This document shows positions 25,419-33,929 of a DNA stretch of 64,000 nucleotides, piece after piece. Location of the stretch: NCBI GenBank assembly GCA_000620945.1, contig KK211198.1, positions 420,120-484,119 on the forward strand. The letters run 5' to 3'. Each line of letters opens with the position of its first letter. The first letter of the stretch is position 1. Below the pieces are notes generated by a model. It saw only the letters and a program-made list of their open reading frames with translations. It did no database searches and had not been told where the DNA came from. Source of the stretch: [Clostridium] viride DSM 6836. GTDB lineage: Bacteria; Bacillota; Clostridia; Oscillospirales; Oscillospiraceae. Made by a program: the position numbers and the translations under genes.

Positions 25419-27125
25419 TTAATCAATCAGGAAATTGGTGATGTGGGTGCCGGCGCGAACCATGGGACGCACCAGTTCGTCCGTATCAATGGCACAATCA
25501 ATGACGTAACCACAACCACAGGTGAGCGCCTCGTGCAGGGCCTCTTTCATCTCTTCCACCTTGGTCACGCGCTTACCCTTTAAGCCATAGGCTTCCGCCA
25601 ATTTTACAAAGTCAGGGCCGCGCAAGAGATCGGTTTCTGAATAGCGCTTTTCATAAATCAGGGTTTGCCACTGGCGAACCATGCCCAGTGTTTGGTTGTT
25701 AAAGATGCAGGTAATCACCGGCAAGTCATAGTGCTCCACCGTGGCAAGCTCATGGCAGTTCATGCGGAAGCATCCGTCTCCGGTAACATGAATCACCGTT
25801 TTTTCCGGATGGGCTGCTTTGGCTCCGATGGCTGCGCCCAGGCCGAATCCCATGGTGCCAAATCCACCGGAAGTCAGAAGCTGTCCCGGGTAATCAAAGT
25901 GGAAGTGCTGAATGGCCCACATCTGATGCTGTCCCACGTCCGTTGCCACAATGGTGTCCTGCGGCATAATCTCAGCAATGCAGTTAAGGATTTGCTTGGG
26001 ACTGAGCGTTTGGGAATTGGCATCGTACACCGTTTCGGTGCGATAGGAAAAGACCTCTTGCTTCCATTCGCTATGCTCTGCCGGAGCAACCTTCTGGTTG
26101 AGCTGGGCAAGGATGCGTCTGGCATCGCCTATAATATGATGATCGGTGGGAACATTTTTGTTGATTTCCGCACGGTCAATGTCAATCTGAACGATTTTAG
26201 CATGTCGGGCAAAGGTCTCTTTCTTCAGCGATACACGATCCGAAAAACGACAACCAATGGCAATTAGGAGGTCACAACGATCGCAGGCCGTGTTCGAAGC
26301 TTGCGTTCCATGCATACCAATCATGCCGGTAACCAGTGGATTTCTTCCCTCAATCGCGCCAGCTCCCATTAGGGTGATGGCAACGGGAGAATCGATTTTT
26401 TCCACAAACTCCTTAAATTCCTTAGCGGCGCGGCTTCTCACCACACCGCCACCACAAAGCACCAAAGGCTTTTTCGCTGCCGCGATCATTTCCACCAGCG
26501 TATCCAAATCGCCGTGGTCGGGCTCCGGGGCCTTTAGATCATGAGATGCGCGGCGAATGAGCGCAGCCAGACGACCATGGGCAGGATGCTCCTCGCGAGG
26601 AAGTCGGGTAAATTCTGCTTTCTCTGCGGTAACATTCTTTAGAATATCGATGAGGACAGGGCCGGGTCGTCCCCCTCGCGCAATGGCGAAGGCCTCGCGA
26701 ATGATATCCGCTAGATTGTTGACATCCCGCACTAGGTAAGTACATTTGGTAATCGGCATGGTAATGCCAACTATGTCGACCTCTTGAAAGGAATCCTTTC
26801 CGATTAAATCCTCTGTTACGTTACAGGTGATGAACACCACGGGTGAGGAATCCATGTAGGCGGTTGCAATTCCGGTAACCAGATTGGTTGCTCCGGGGCC
26901 AGAGGTGGCAAAGCAGACACCAACCTTATTCGTGCTTCTGGCATATCCGTCGGCCGCGTGAGATGCGCCCTGTTCGTGCGATGTCAGGATATGACGAATT
27001 CGATCCGAATAGTGGTAGAGCTCGTCATAGACATTCAGGATCGTTCCGCCCGGATAGCCAAAAACGGTATCGACTTCCTGCTCTAAGAGGCATTCCATCA
27101 ATATTTTCGCGCCGGTCATTTCCAT
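25419..27125 (-). CDS. ilvB: Acetolactate synthase large (catalytic) subunit
   Basis: 568 residues, ThDP-dependent. Marks: VFGYPGGTILNVYDEL, the catalytic Glu in TSHEQGASHAADGYARS, GPGATNLVTGIATAYMDSSP, and the ThDP-binding GDGCFRMNCHELATVEHYD ending in FNNQTLGM. It condenses two pyruvates, or pyruvate with 2-oxobutyrate, to start Val/Leu or Ile synthesis. First structural gene of the operon, preceded by a leader-peptide attenuator. Start ATG 27125 (a second ATG two codons later is also possible). Confidence 0.96.
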   Translation of the reverse strand: MEMTGAKILMECLLEQEVDTVFGYPGGTILNVYDELYHYSDRIRHILTSHEQGASHAADGYARSTNKVGVCFATSGPGATNLVTGIATAYMDSSPVVFITCNVTEDLIGKDSFQEVDIVGITMPITKCTYLVRDVNNLADIIREAFAIARGGRPGPVLIDILKNVTAEKAEFTRLPREEHPAHGRLAALIRRASHDLKAPEPDHGDLDTLVEMIAAAKKPLVLCGGGVVRSRAAKEFKEFVEKIDSPVAITLMGAGAIEGRNPLVTGMIGMHGTQASNTACDRCDLLIAIGCRFSDRVSLKKETFARHAKIVQIDIDRAEINKNVPTDHHIIGDARRILAQLNQKVAPAEHSEWKQEVFSYRTETVYDANSQTLSPKQILNCIAEIMPQDTIVATDVGQHQMWAIQHFHFDYPGQLLTSGGFGTMGFGLGAAIGAKAAHPEKTVIHVTGDGCFRMNCHELATVEHYDLPVITCIFNNQTLGMVRQWQTLIYEKRYSETDLLRGPDFVKLAEAYGLKGKRVTKVEEMKEALHEALTCGCGYVIDCAIDTDELVRPMVRAGTHITNFLID

Positions 27126-27155
27126 AATGCTTCTCTCTTCCTCTCATAATAATCA

Positions 27156-27190
27156 AAGCTCTGCAGTCTTTGTGTCAGACCGCAGAGCTT
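27156..27190 (-). terminator. Attenuator hairpin of the ilvB leader
   Basis: On the minus strand AAGCTCTGC (27190-27182) pairs with GCAGAGCTT (27164-27156), extended by GTCT with AGAC, then TTTGATTATTATGAG. A second hairpin-forming segment (27209-27238, GGGG..CCGAT/ATCGG..CCCC) lies between it and the leader stop codon and could act as the competing structure. Confidence 0.7.
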
Positions 27191-27255
27191 GTAATTTCGT
27201 TTAAAACTGAATGGGGAACTAGGTTCCGATGCAAATCGGAAGCCCCGTCTCAATC

Positions 27256-27369
27256 TTACGCTTTACAACCTTTTGCAGGTATGACTAACTGCACAATTCC
27301 CGTTCCTACTACTAGGACTAGAATCATGTGAATTAGTCTTACCATAATTCGTGCAAAAAACTTGTTCAT
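27256..27369 (-). CDS. ilv operon leader peptide (37 residues)
   Basis: ATG 27369 to TAA 27256. The sequence is MNKFFARIMVRLIHMILVLV then VGTGIVQLVIPAKGCKA. Fifteen of 37 residues are Ile, Leu or Val (5 Ile, 4 Leu, 6 Val), several with the codons CTA, GTA and ATA. It follows a TTGACA-N17-TATCTT promoter by about 30 bp and precedes a hairpin and ilvB, the layout of leader-peptide attenuation. It is probably a sensor of charged branched-chain tRNAs rather than a functional protein, though its hydrophobicity would also allow a membrane peptide. Confidence 0.8.
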   Translation of the reverse strand: MNKFFARIMVRLIHMILVLVVGTGIVQLVIPAKGCKA

Positions 27370-27403
27370 CGCTTATACCCCATCATTTCGCTTTGGTACT
27401 CTA

Positions 27404-27432
27404 AAGATATCACTTCCATTTTCTTGTGTCAA
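27404..27432 (-). promoter_or_regulatory. Promoter of the ilv operon
   Basis: TTGACA (27432-27427), 17-nt spacer, TATCTT (27409-27404) on the minus strand. The predicted start is about 30 nt before the leader ATG. The rest of 27433-27715 shows only an extended -10 (TGCTATGAT, about 27643-27651) that could serve the next plus-strand gene. Confidence 0.75.
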
Positions 27433-27715
27433 TCATCCTAGTTCATTTTGATAGGAAATTGCAATTATGGAGGTCTTCCCTTCCGTTGAGTTAGGAAATA
27501 TCACTGAAAGGGCCTTTCCCATATGGTTGAATCCTTGGTTATCTTACAACAAATTGTCAACTTAACGGATTTTAAAGAGAATGGACTGCCGATTGCGTTT
27601 CCTTCTCACGAGATTCGGGACTTTCCTCCCAAGAAGGGCTGTGCTATGATAAAGCCATGCCGTTTCTTATCACTTCCTCAACGGCAAACGCAGCTTCGGA
27701 AAGGCCAGGTGTTAC

Positions 27716-28672
27716 ATGGAAAGCCTACTGTTTAGTTTACACGCGACCATCCCGGTGTTCCTTCTTATTGTGATTGGGTATCTTCTTCGTCGGGGCGGCC
27801 TTCTCAATGATGCCTTTTGCGAAGTGAGTGATAAATTGGTCTTTCATGTTGCCTTACCCGTGATGCTGTTTTGTGATATGGCAAACACTGACCTTCGGAC
27901 GGAGTTTGATGCTAGGTATCTGTTCTTTTGTGCCGGAGTCACCACGCTGGTGTTTTTCTCCCTATGGTTGATTGCGCGCCGCACCCTTTCGGATCGAAGC
28001 CTCATCGGTGAGTTTGTGCAAGTATCCTATCGTTCCAGTGCGGCTATTTTAGGGTGTGCCATCATCAAAAGTGTCTACGGAACCATTGGGGCAGCTCCCC
28101 TTATGATTCTCGGTAGCGTTCCCTTGTTTAACTTTTATGCTATTTTAGTCCTTACCGTAGAGGGGCCCAATCAGAAGGATGAACCGCTGCGTAAGAAGCT
28201 TCTTGGTGCTACTCGAGCTGCGGCCCTTAATCCAATCATCTTAGGCATTGCATTCGGACTATTGTTCGCCCTCTTTGGTCTGGGTTCCTTTCCCCCGATT
28301 CTGCAAAAAACGCTGGATAGTCTTGCGGGACTGGCAACCCCCTTGGCGCTTCTTTCCATTGGCGCTAATTTTCGAGGGACTCAGGCGATTGGGCTTGGTA
28401 AGCTCTCCTCCCTTGCCGCAAGCATCAAGCTGCTTTTGCTCCCAGCTCTCTTCCTGCCTCTTGCCATGGTACTCGGTTACACCGGCTCAAAGCTATTAGC
28501 CTTTCTGATCATGTTGGGAAGTACTTCCACCCCAACTTGCTATATCATGGCACGAAACTTAGGCCATGAGGGCACCCTATCCGTAAGTGTCATCGTTTTA
28601 ACGACTCTCTTTTCCGCCTTTACCCTTACCTTTTGGATTTTCCTGGCTCGTTTTCTGGGATACCTTGCCTAA
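27716..28672 (+). CDS. AEC family (auxin efflux carrier-like) permease
   Basis: 318 residues with about ten hydrophobic segments. Typical marks are the N-terminal FLLIVIGYLLRRGGLLNDAF, KLVFHVALPVMLF and the C-terminal LGSTSTPTCYIMARNLGHEG. Clostridial AEC carriers are usually malate, malonate or other small-anion exporters, but the substrate here is unknown. It precedes the M24 peptidase by 29 bp and may be co-transcribed with it. Confidence 0.85.
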   Translation: MESLLFSLHATIPVFLLIVIGYLLRRGGLLNDAFCEVSDKLVFHVALPVMLFCDMANTDLRTEFDARYLFFCAGVTTLVFFSLWLIARRTLSDRSLIGEFVQVSYRSSAAILGCAIIKSVYGTIGAAPLMILGSVPLFNFYAILVLTVEGPNQKDEPLRKKLLGATRAAALNPIILGIAFGLLFALFGLGSFPPILQKTLDSLAGLATPLALLSIGANFRGTQAIGLGKLSSLAASIKLLLLPALFLPLAMVLGYTGSKLLAFLIMLGSTSTPTCYIMARNLGHEGTLSVSVIVLTTLFSAFTLTFWIFLARFLGYLA

Positions 28673-28701
28673 CAATCTTTATATAAGGAGAACCCCTTCG
28701 T

Positions 28702-30480
28702 ATGCAAAAGCCATTACAAAGGCTCCGCGCGTGCATGCAGGATCACGCGGTGGATGCCGTCTTCATTCCCTCTTCCGACTTCCACGGCAGTGAGTACGCA
28801 GGTGCCCACTTTGCCTGCCGTGCATACTTTTCTGGGTTTACCGGCTCCTCTGGCACGCTTCTGGTTCTGAAAGACTGGGCCGGACTTTGGACGGATGGAC
28901 GCTACTTCCTGCAAGCGGAGCAGCAACTTCACGGCAGCGGCATAACCCTAATGCGGGAGGGCCGTTCGGAAACCCCTAGCCTAGAGCGTGTCCTATCGGA
29001 ACGGTTGTCCGAAGGGGCATGCTTGGCAGTGGATGGCCGCTTACTCAGTTGCAAAACTGGACGGAAACTGCAGAGGGAACTGGCACGCAAGGGCATTTCC
29101 CTACGGACGGATTTGGATCTCCCGGGACTTTCCTGGCCTGACCGCCCGGGTCTCTCCACCCAACCGGCGTGGCTGCTGGACGATTGCTATGCAGGCGAAA
29201 CCCGCGAGCAAAAGCTCTCCCGAGTCCGATCGGCCATGAAGCAGCAAGGCGTGGATGATCTTTGCATCAGCTCCTTGGAAGAGATTGCTTGGCTTCTCAA
29301 CCTGCGGGGGGGAGACATCCCGAATACTCCGGTTGTTTTGTCCTATCTGGTGCTGTCTGCGCAAGATGCCATCCTGTTTGTCCATCCTGAAACACTGTCT
29401 CCCGCGATTTCATTTGCCCTTTGCCAGGATGGGATTCGAGTTTTCCCCTACGACAGCTTTTATGGCTATGTAGCCACCCTTTCTGAGAACCGCTGCGTGT
29501 GTCTGGATGGTCGCAGTGTGAACCTAACCTTCGTTTCCTCTCTTCCATCCACCGCCCGCATCTTGGATCGTCCCTCCCCCATCGAAGGCATGAAGGCCAT
29601 TAAAAATGAAACCGAACGTAAGAATGTGAGGATGGCGCACCGTAAGGACGGCGTGGCTTTAACAAAGTTTTTGTTTTGGCTGAAGCAGAAAGTGGGGCTA
29701 GAGACCATTACCGAGCGAAGCGCCGCGGACAAGCTGGAATCCCTCCGGCGTGAGCAGGAGGATTACCTCTTCCCCAGCTTTTCCCCCATCGTTGCTTATG
29801 GGGAGCACGGTGCCATCGTGCACTATTCTGCCACGGAAGAAAGCGACGTTCCCCTACGCCCGGAGGGTTTTCTTCTCCTAGACACAGGTGGGCACTATTT
29901 GCAAGGGACCACGGACTGTACCCGCACCATTGCCTTAGGGCCTCTCAGCGATGCCATGCGTAAACACTATACCGCTGTCCTTCGAGGACATCTGAATCTA
30001 GCGAATGCGCAATTTTTGCATGGTTGTACGGGTGCCAATCTGGATTACTTGGCGCGCGCTCCCCTTTGGGCCATGCAGTTAGACTACCAACATGGCACCG
30101 GACATGGGGTTGGCTATCTGCTTAGCGTACACGAAGGCCCAAACCAAATCCGTTGGCGTGCAACCCCCGGTGCCGCATGCTTCGAAGCCGGGATGATCAC
30201 CTCTAATGAGCCTGGGCTTTACCTGGCCGGAGCGTATGGCATCCGCTTGGAAAACCTTCTCCTGTGCGTCCCTCGAGGAGAGAGTGCCTATGGCCGTTTC
30301 TTAGGTTTCGAGGACCTCACTTTAGTTCCCTTTGACCGGGAGGCCATAGAAGTATCCCAGTTAACGCAGGAGGAGTGCGCCTTGCTCAACCGGTATCATG
30401 AAAAGGTGTATCAGCATCTCTCACCTTTTTTAACGAAAGAAGAAAACGATTGGCTGTCCAAACAAACTTGTCCCCTCTAA
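28702..30480 (+). CDS. Xaa-Pro aminopeptidase (M24B, three-domain type)
   Basis: 592 residues, the length of the long aminopeptidase P form with two creatinase-like N-terminal domains (SDFHGSEYAGAHFACRAYFS, LWTDGRYFLQAEQQL) and a pita-bread catalytic domain. Dinuclear metal ligands are all present: Asp394 (LLDTGGHY), Asp405 (TTDCTRT), His468 (GTGHGVGY), Glu503 (SNEPGLY) and Glu517 (RLENLL). It removes N-terminal residues before proline in the cytoplasm. Start ATG follows AAGGAG. Confidence 0.93.
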   Translation: MQKPLQRLRACMQDHAVDAVFIPSSDFHGSEYAGAHFACRAYFSGFTGSSGTLLVLKDWAGLWTDGRYFLQAEQQLHGSGITLMREGRSETPSLERVLSERLSEGACLAVDGRLLSCKTGRKLQRELARKGISLRTDLDLPGLSWPDRPGLSTQPAWLLDDCYAGETREQKLSRVRSAMKQQGVDDLCISSLEEIAWLLNLRGGDIPNTPVVLSYLVLSAQDAILFVHPETLSPAISFALCQDGIRVFPYDSFYGYVATLSENRCVCLDGRSVNLTFVSSLPSTARILDRPSPIEGMKAIKNETERKNVRMAHRKDGVALTKFLFWLKQKVGLETITERSAADKLESLRREQEDYLFPSFSPIVAYGEHGAIVHYSATEESDVPLRPEGFLLLDTGGHYLQGTTDCTRTIALGPLSDAMRKHYTAVLRGHLNLANAQFLHGCTGANLDYLARAPLWAMQLDYQHGTGHGVGYLLSVHEGPNQIRWRATPGAACFEAGMITSNEPGLYLAGAYGIRLENLLLCVPRGESAYGRFLGFEDLTLVPFDREAIEVSQLTQEECALLNRYHEKVYQHLSPFLTKEENDWLSKQTCPL

Positions 30481-30574
30481 GATCCGGTTAAACCAGCTGG
30501 AACAATACTGCTTCTAAGACCGGAATCTGTTTTCTCCCGCTGCTTTTGTCTGAAACGCTTTTCCTTCGAATGGT

Positions 30575-30604
30575 CGAATATCACAGGAAAATCGTTTCAT
30601 ACTA
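30575..30604 (+). promoter_or_regulatory. Forespore-type (sigma-G/F) promoter candidate
   Basis: CGAATA, 17-nt spacer, CATACTA. This matches the sigma-G consensus TGAATA/CATACTA at 12 of 13 positions and lies just upstream of the 54-residue gene. Confidence 0.6.
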
Positions 30605-30625
30605 AGTCAGAAGGAGGTGAAGGAT

Positions 30626-30790
30626 TTGTTTGGTAAAAAAAGTACGAACAAAAAGAACACGGCTCTTAGCAGTCCAGAGAGCCAAGCAATGCAGAACAAG
30701 GTAGATACGCACGATCAATGGGATAAGTTTGAGCAGGCAGATGATGTATATTGCTCCGACTCCTTTAATTTGTTTAACGATGTATATTAA
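30626..30790 (+). CDS. 54-residue hypothetical microprotein, probable forespore gene
   Basis: TTG start with AGGAGGTG directly upstream. The sequence is MFGKKSTNKKNTALSS, then a Gln/Asp/Glu-rich middle (DQWDKFEQADDVYC) and end SDSFNLFNDVY. It is basic at the N-terminus and acidic at the C-terminus, without membrane segment. Preceded by the sigma-G-like promoter at 30575 and followed by a 17-bp hairpin. It resembles in style, not sequence, the other microproteins at 44170, 54932 and 61309. Small acid-soluble spore protein or coat component is a guess. Confidence 0.65.
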   Translation: MFGKKSTNKKNTALSSPESQAMQNKVDTHDQWDKFEQADDVYCSDSFNLFNDVY

Positions 30791-30794
30791 CCCT

Positions 30795-30833
30795 CAGATC
30801 GCTCCCCTGTATTCGTTACAGGGGAGCGATCTG
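30795..30833. terminator. Strong hairpin between convergent genes
   Basis: Perfect 17-bp stem (30795-30811 with 30817-30833) and 5-nt loop, located between the microprotein gene and the amidase gene end. It lacks a long U-run on either side. Confidence 0.7.
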
Positions 30834-30840
30834 CCTCTGT

Positions 30841-31410
30841 TTACGAAAAGCCAAAATAACGCATAATTCCTCGGAAGATGCCTTCTGCAAACAAGTATTG
30901 ATCGTTTCGTAGTTTTTCTGCATCCGCATAGTTTGATAAGTACGCTAACTCAACTAAAATGGACGGCATTTTTGTTCTGCGCAATACGTAAAGCGACGGT
31001 CTTGCATAAATGCCATTATTTTTTGTGCCGACGGTCTCGACTATGCCATCGATGACTTGTTCGGCCAGCCAGTTGGCCTGAGTATATTGGCGATAAATGT
31101 AGATTTCCGTTCCGTTTATGCTTGGATTTTCATTGAAGTTGGCATGGATGCTAATAAAGTAATTCGCAGGCCATTGATTTGCCATCGCTACGCGTTGCGC
31201 CAGGCTGGTCGCATTGGTACTGCCGAGCACCGTGGATGGGCTTGGCCGGGAAAGGCGCGCTTCAAAGCGCGGGTCTTGATTGAGCATTTCGGCCAAATAG
31301 ACTCCGACCTGATAGGTAATGTCCTCCTCCCGAAGGCCGAAACCCGTTGCTCCAGAATTATGAAAATTCGTTGGATTGTGCCCTTGATCAATAAATATCT
31401 TGATCGCCAT
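30841..31410 (-). CDS. N-acetylmuramoyl-L-alanine amidase (amidase_3)
   Basis: 189 residues consisting only of the catalytic domain. Zinc ligands: His11 (IDQGHNP), Glu28 (GLREED) and the His in ISIHANFNEN; the catalytic Glu is in LVELAYLSN. It cleaves the amide bond between MurNAc and L-alanine. There is no signal peptide and no wall-binding repeat, so it either acts inside the forespore or mother-cell compartment or is released by lysis. Similar single-domain amidases are often sporulation genes (CwlC/CwlD-like). Confidence 0.88.
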   Translation of the reverse strand: MAIKIFIDQGHNPTNFHNSGATGFGLREEDITYQVGVYLAEMLNQDPRFEARLSRPSPSTVLGSTNATSLAQRVAMANQWPANYFISIHANFNENPSINGTEIYIYRQYTQANWLAEQVIDGIVETVGTKNNGIYARPSLYVLRRTKMPSILVELAYLSNYADAEKLRNDQYLFAEGIFRGIMRYFGFS

Positions 31411-31586
31411 ACTCTCACATCCTATTCGATATAGATTACTCTACTGTATTGTATTCCCTCCGGACATTCCAAGAACCGAAATCCATATTCCTCCGGGAAA
31501 ATCTCTCGCTTTTCCTTGTGATTGCATAGGATCTTTTTTGTATCTGCTCCTTTTTTTGTTTCTCCTCCTTAATTCCACAATGCAAT

Positions 31587-31616
31587 TACATATTTTTTTG
31601 GGTAGCGTTCATACTA
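31587..31616 (+). promoter_or_regulatory. Forespore-type promoter candidate
   Basis: TACATA, 17-nt spacer, CATACTA (31610-31616), 80 bp upstream of the 47-residue gene. The -10 is perfect for sigma-G; the -35 matches at 4 of 6. Confidence 0.4.
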
Positions 31617-31695
31617 ACGACGATCACTTACATATGGCACTTTCAGTATTTTTGACATATTAAATTCGTTCGATAAACAGTATGAGGTGAATAAC

Positions 31696-31839
31696 ATGTC
31701 TTACGTTGGACCAAAGGTGAAAACCCAATTCGAATCCTTATCAATCGATCTAAAAAATGAAATCCTCTCCCGCGATGTGCACCTTGAAACCATGAATGAC
31801 CTAATCTCCGTCTTGGAGCAAATCGTAAACGAAGGCTAA
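31696..31839 (+). CDS. 47-residue hypothetical microprotein
   Basis: ATG behind GAGGTGAATAAC. MSYVGPKVKTQFESLSIDLK then NEILSRDVHLETMNDLISVL and a short end: an amphipathic, mostly helical small protein. Followed 24 bp later by a 34-residue gene and a shared terminator, so the two form a mini-operon. Family not recognised. Confidence 0.65.
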   Translation: MSYVGPKVKTQFESLSIDLKNEILSRDVHLETMNDLISVLEQIVNEG

Positions 31840-31862
31840 GAATCATACCAGAGGTGATATCT

Positions 31863-31967
31863 TTGAAAAAGCAACCGGAACAGCGAAAATCAAGAATGAA
31901 ATCTGCCAATGCCGATACCTTTGTGGAAGAACTGAAGGAAAATAAGGTAAAAGGCAAAAAGAAGTAA
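31863..31967 (+). CDS. 34-residue basic microprotein
   Basis: TTG start 8 nt after GAGGTG. MKKQPEQRKSRMKSANADTF then VEELKENKVKGKKK: 11 Lys and 2 Arg among 34 residues, which suggests nucleic-acid or surface binding. Second gene of the mini-operon with the 47-residue protein; the terminator begins 8 bp after the stop. Confidence 0.55.
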   Translation: MKKQPEQRKSRMKSANADTFVEELKENKVKGKKK

Positions 31968-31974
31968 CAAAAAG

Positions 31975-31998
31975 CCGCCCAAAAAGGGCGGTTTTTTT
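31975..31998. terminator. Bidirectional terminator
   Basis: CCGCCC-AAAAA-GGGCGG flanked by A and T runs; serves the microprotein pair (plus) and the membrane protein gene at 32004 (minus). Confidence 0.8.
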
Positions 31999-32003
31999 CC
32001 ATC

Positions 32004-32678
32004 TTACTGGCCAAGTCGTGCCTGCTTTTTGAAATCAAGGTACCCTATGAGCACCGTCCAAACGTAGGCACAGGTTTTCGGAATCATCAACATTCCAATC
32101 ATGGGAATGGTGTCTGCAAACAGGACAACGGGAATGTAGAAGGCGAAGCTCAGTACAATGGTGAGCCACATAAAGCGGTAACTGCGATCCTGACCTTGGG
32201 CTGCACTCCGATAAAATAAAAGGAGGATAAGCATTCCTAGGGCTGCAAAGGGTAGGTTGCGATAGATTGCCCAAGTGAGCGGAGCATCGACACTGGTCCA
32301 TGCATTCTGCGGGAAGAGACAAAGAAGGATTCTAAGTCCGGATAGAAGATATACCATTCCGGTTAAGCCTCTTCTCCCCTGCACGTGGTAGCGAGTCCTC
32401 CATACATAGTACAGCAGGACATAAAAGGCCGTCATCGTGATGGAGGTGATGAACTTTCCCATTCCCAAGGCGTATGTAAAATGCGCAAGCCCACTTGTAC
32501 AAAGGGCATAGGCGCGTGGCACCAAATGGAAGGCATCGCCTAGACCCAGCGTCACTGCCATCACACCGAATAAAACAGGCTCCTTGTTTGGATACCCCTT
32601 TCGTATCATGAGGAATCCAAGCGTGAGCACGGTGATGAGATATATAACATCAAATGAAGTTTCTATGATCGCTTGCAT
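32004..32678 (-). CDS. Seven-TM hypothetical membrane protein
   Basis: 224 residues with about seven hydrophobic helices (VIYLITVLTLGFLMIRKG, PVLFGVMAVTLGLGDAFHLV, ITMTAFYVLLYYVWRTRYHV, and so on). LGDAFHLVPRAYAL and DFKKQARLGQ are distinctive but I cannot name the family. It is third in a TetR-led operon with another membrane protein (32716), 37 bp downstream of it. The pair could be a transport or lipid-related module under TetR control. Confidence 0.8.
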   Translation of the reverse strand: MQAIIETSFDVIYLITVLTLGFLMIRKGYPNKEPVLFGVMAVTLGLGDAFHLVPRAYALCTSGLAHFTYALGMGKFITSITMTAFYVLLYYVWRTRYHVQGRRGLTGMVYLLSGLRILLCLFPQNAWTSVDAPLTWAIYRNLPFAALGMLILLLFYRSAAQGQDRSYRFMWLTIVLSFAFYIPVVLFADTIPMIGMLMIPKTCAYVWTVLIGYLDFKKQARLGQ

Positions 32679-32715
32679 AGTACGGTTTCCTTTCTTTCCG
32701 GTCCAAGTGAATTTC

Positions 32716-33165
32716 CTAGTCCAAATTGGTGGCTAAGAGTTTATGTTTCTCCTCGTTTCGAAACTGGAGTAAAAATTGGATTCCTGCTAGGAGCAAGGCA
32801 GCTCCCAAGCCGGTATAAAAAACGGCAAGGAATCTCTCTGGGCAAAGTCCCGAGACCCGCAATCCAATGCCAAAGGTCATCATGAAGGCCATGATGATAA
32901 ATCCCTTTCGGTCAAAGAATTTGAAGATACCTTGCTGCTCTTCTTGATACCCTAGAATGCGGTTTGTATGCTTGCGAACCATCTTTTCGAACACCAATCT
33001 CCAAAAGGCAGCAAACACTGCTATGGAAGCGGCAAGGTTCCATCCATTGACATTGTTTTGATAGGCTACGATGCCAATGCGCAAAACAGAACCTCCCGCA
33101 AATCCCCACACGGTTCCTGCCAGCAACAGTAAATTTCGTTTCGATGTCTTTGGTGCATATGGCAA
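32716..33165 (-). CDS. Four-TM hypothetical membrane protein
   Basis: 149 residues. Hydrophobic segments NLLLLAGTVWGFAGGSVLRI, NLAASIAVFAAFWRLVF, FIIMAFMMTFGIGLRVSG and GLGAALLLAGIQFLL; the loop has a charged KKMVRKHTNRILGYQEEQ-like stretch. ATG 33165 follows AGGAGGTCATGTCG. Lies between tetR and the seven-TM gene in one direction. No function recognised. Confidence 0.75.
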   Translation of the reverse strand: MPYAPKTSKRNLLLLAGTVWGFAGGSVLRIGIVAYQNNVNGWNLAASIAVFAAFWRLVFEKMVRKHTNRILGYQEEQQGIFKFFDRKGFIIMAFMMTFGIGLRVSGLCPERFLAVFYTGLGAALLLAGIQFLLQFRNEEKHKLLATNLD

Positions 33166-33232
33166 ACGACATGACCTCCTTATGAAGCTCTAGCCCTTAC
33201 ATTGATACATTCGACTCATCCCGAACGCAAGC

Positions 33233-33793
33233 TTAATATATGGTGCGACGAATCAGTTCGAGCAGAAATGCGCAGGATTGGGTGCCTTTCCGCACCAACC
33301 CAAGGATACTATCTAAGATAAGATCCACAAACTTGCTTTGGGGAAACCGAATCTCATCAAAGGCATCTTGTCTGACCTTCCCATCCAACTGAATCGCCTG
33401 CAGCATGCCTTGTTTGAGGTGCAAGAAATACTCCTCCATGACCGCGCGCCCCTTTGCCTTTTCCTCCGCCGCAAAGCTCATGGAATGGAGGCTAAAAAAG
33501 GAGGGGTATTCTTCCAAACCCTTCATAAGTGTTTCGAACAGGCCTTCCACATAGATGATGAAATCCGAAGCCTGCTCACACCCCTTGGTCTTTTGAAACA
33601 TCGTCTGCCAAAACATGCCGATGGTTTCCACAAGGAGATCTGCTTTCGAAGGAAAATAGTTGTAGACCGAGCCAACCGCAATGCCACCGCGTTCGGCAAC
33701 TCTTCGCATGTTGACGGAGGAAAGTCCCGTTTCCATGGCGATTTGCATACTGATGGAAAGAATCGCTTCCTTAGACGTTATGGTGTGATTCAT
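33233..33793 (-). CDS. TetR/AcrR family regulator
   Basis: 186 residues. N-terminal HTH with SKEAILSISMQIAMETGLSS, VNMRRVAERGGIAVGSVYNYF and PSKADLLVETI, the standard TetR signature. The C-terminal ligand domain is helical and variable. First gene of the unit with two membrane proteins, which are its likely targets, together with itself through the palindrome at 33809-33821. Confidence 0.9.
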   Translation of the reverse strand: MNHTITSKEAILSISMQIAMETGLSSVNMRRVAERGGIAVGSVYNYFPSKADLLVETIGMFWQTMFQKTKGCEQASDFIIYVEGLFETLMKGLEEYPSFFSLHSMSFAAEEKAKGRAVMEEYFLHLKQGMLQAIQLDGKVRQDAFDEIRFPQSKFVDLILDSILGLVRKGTQSCAFLLELIRRTIY

Positions 33794-33808
33794 GCCACTC
33801 CCCCAAAC

Positions 33809-33830
33809 TGAACTTTGTTCACTTTAAAGT
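33809..33830. promoter_or_regulatory. TetR operator candidate
   Basis: TGAAC-TTT-GTTCA (33809-33821) followed by ACTTTAAAGT (33821-33830). Two overlapping palindromes about 15 bp upstream of the tetR start. Confidence 0.5.
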
Positions 33831-33870
33831 TTAGCCCATTTTTATGGAGCTGGCAAGCCCTAATACATGG

Positions 33871-33907
33871 AAAAAAGATGGCATTGCTTGCTGCAATACC
33901 ATCTTTT
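33871..33907 (-). terminator. Terminator of uppP
   Basis: On the minus strand AAAAGATGGTATTGC pairs with GCAATGCCATCTTTT (one G-T) around a 5-nt loop and ends in TTTTTT, 23 bp after the uppP stop. Confidence 0.8.
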
Positions 33908-33929
33908 ATTCAAAGCTTCTTTCTTCACA

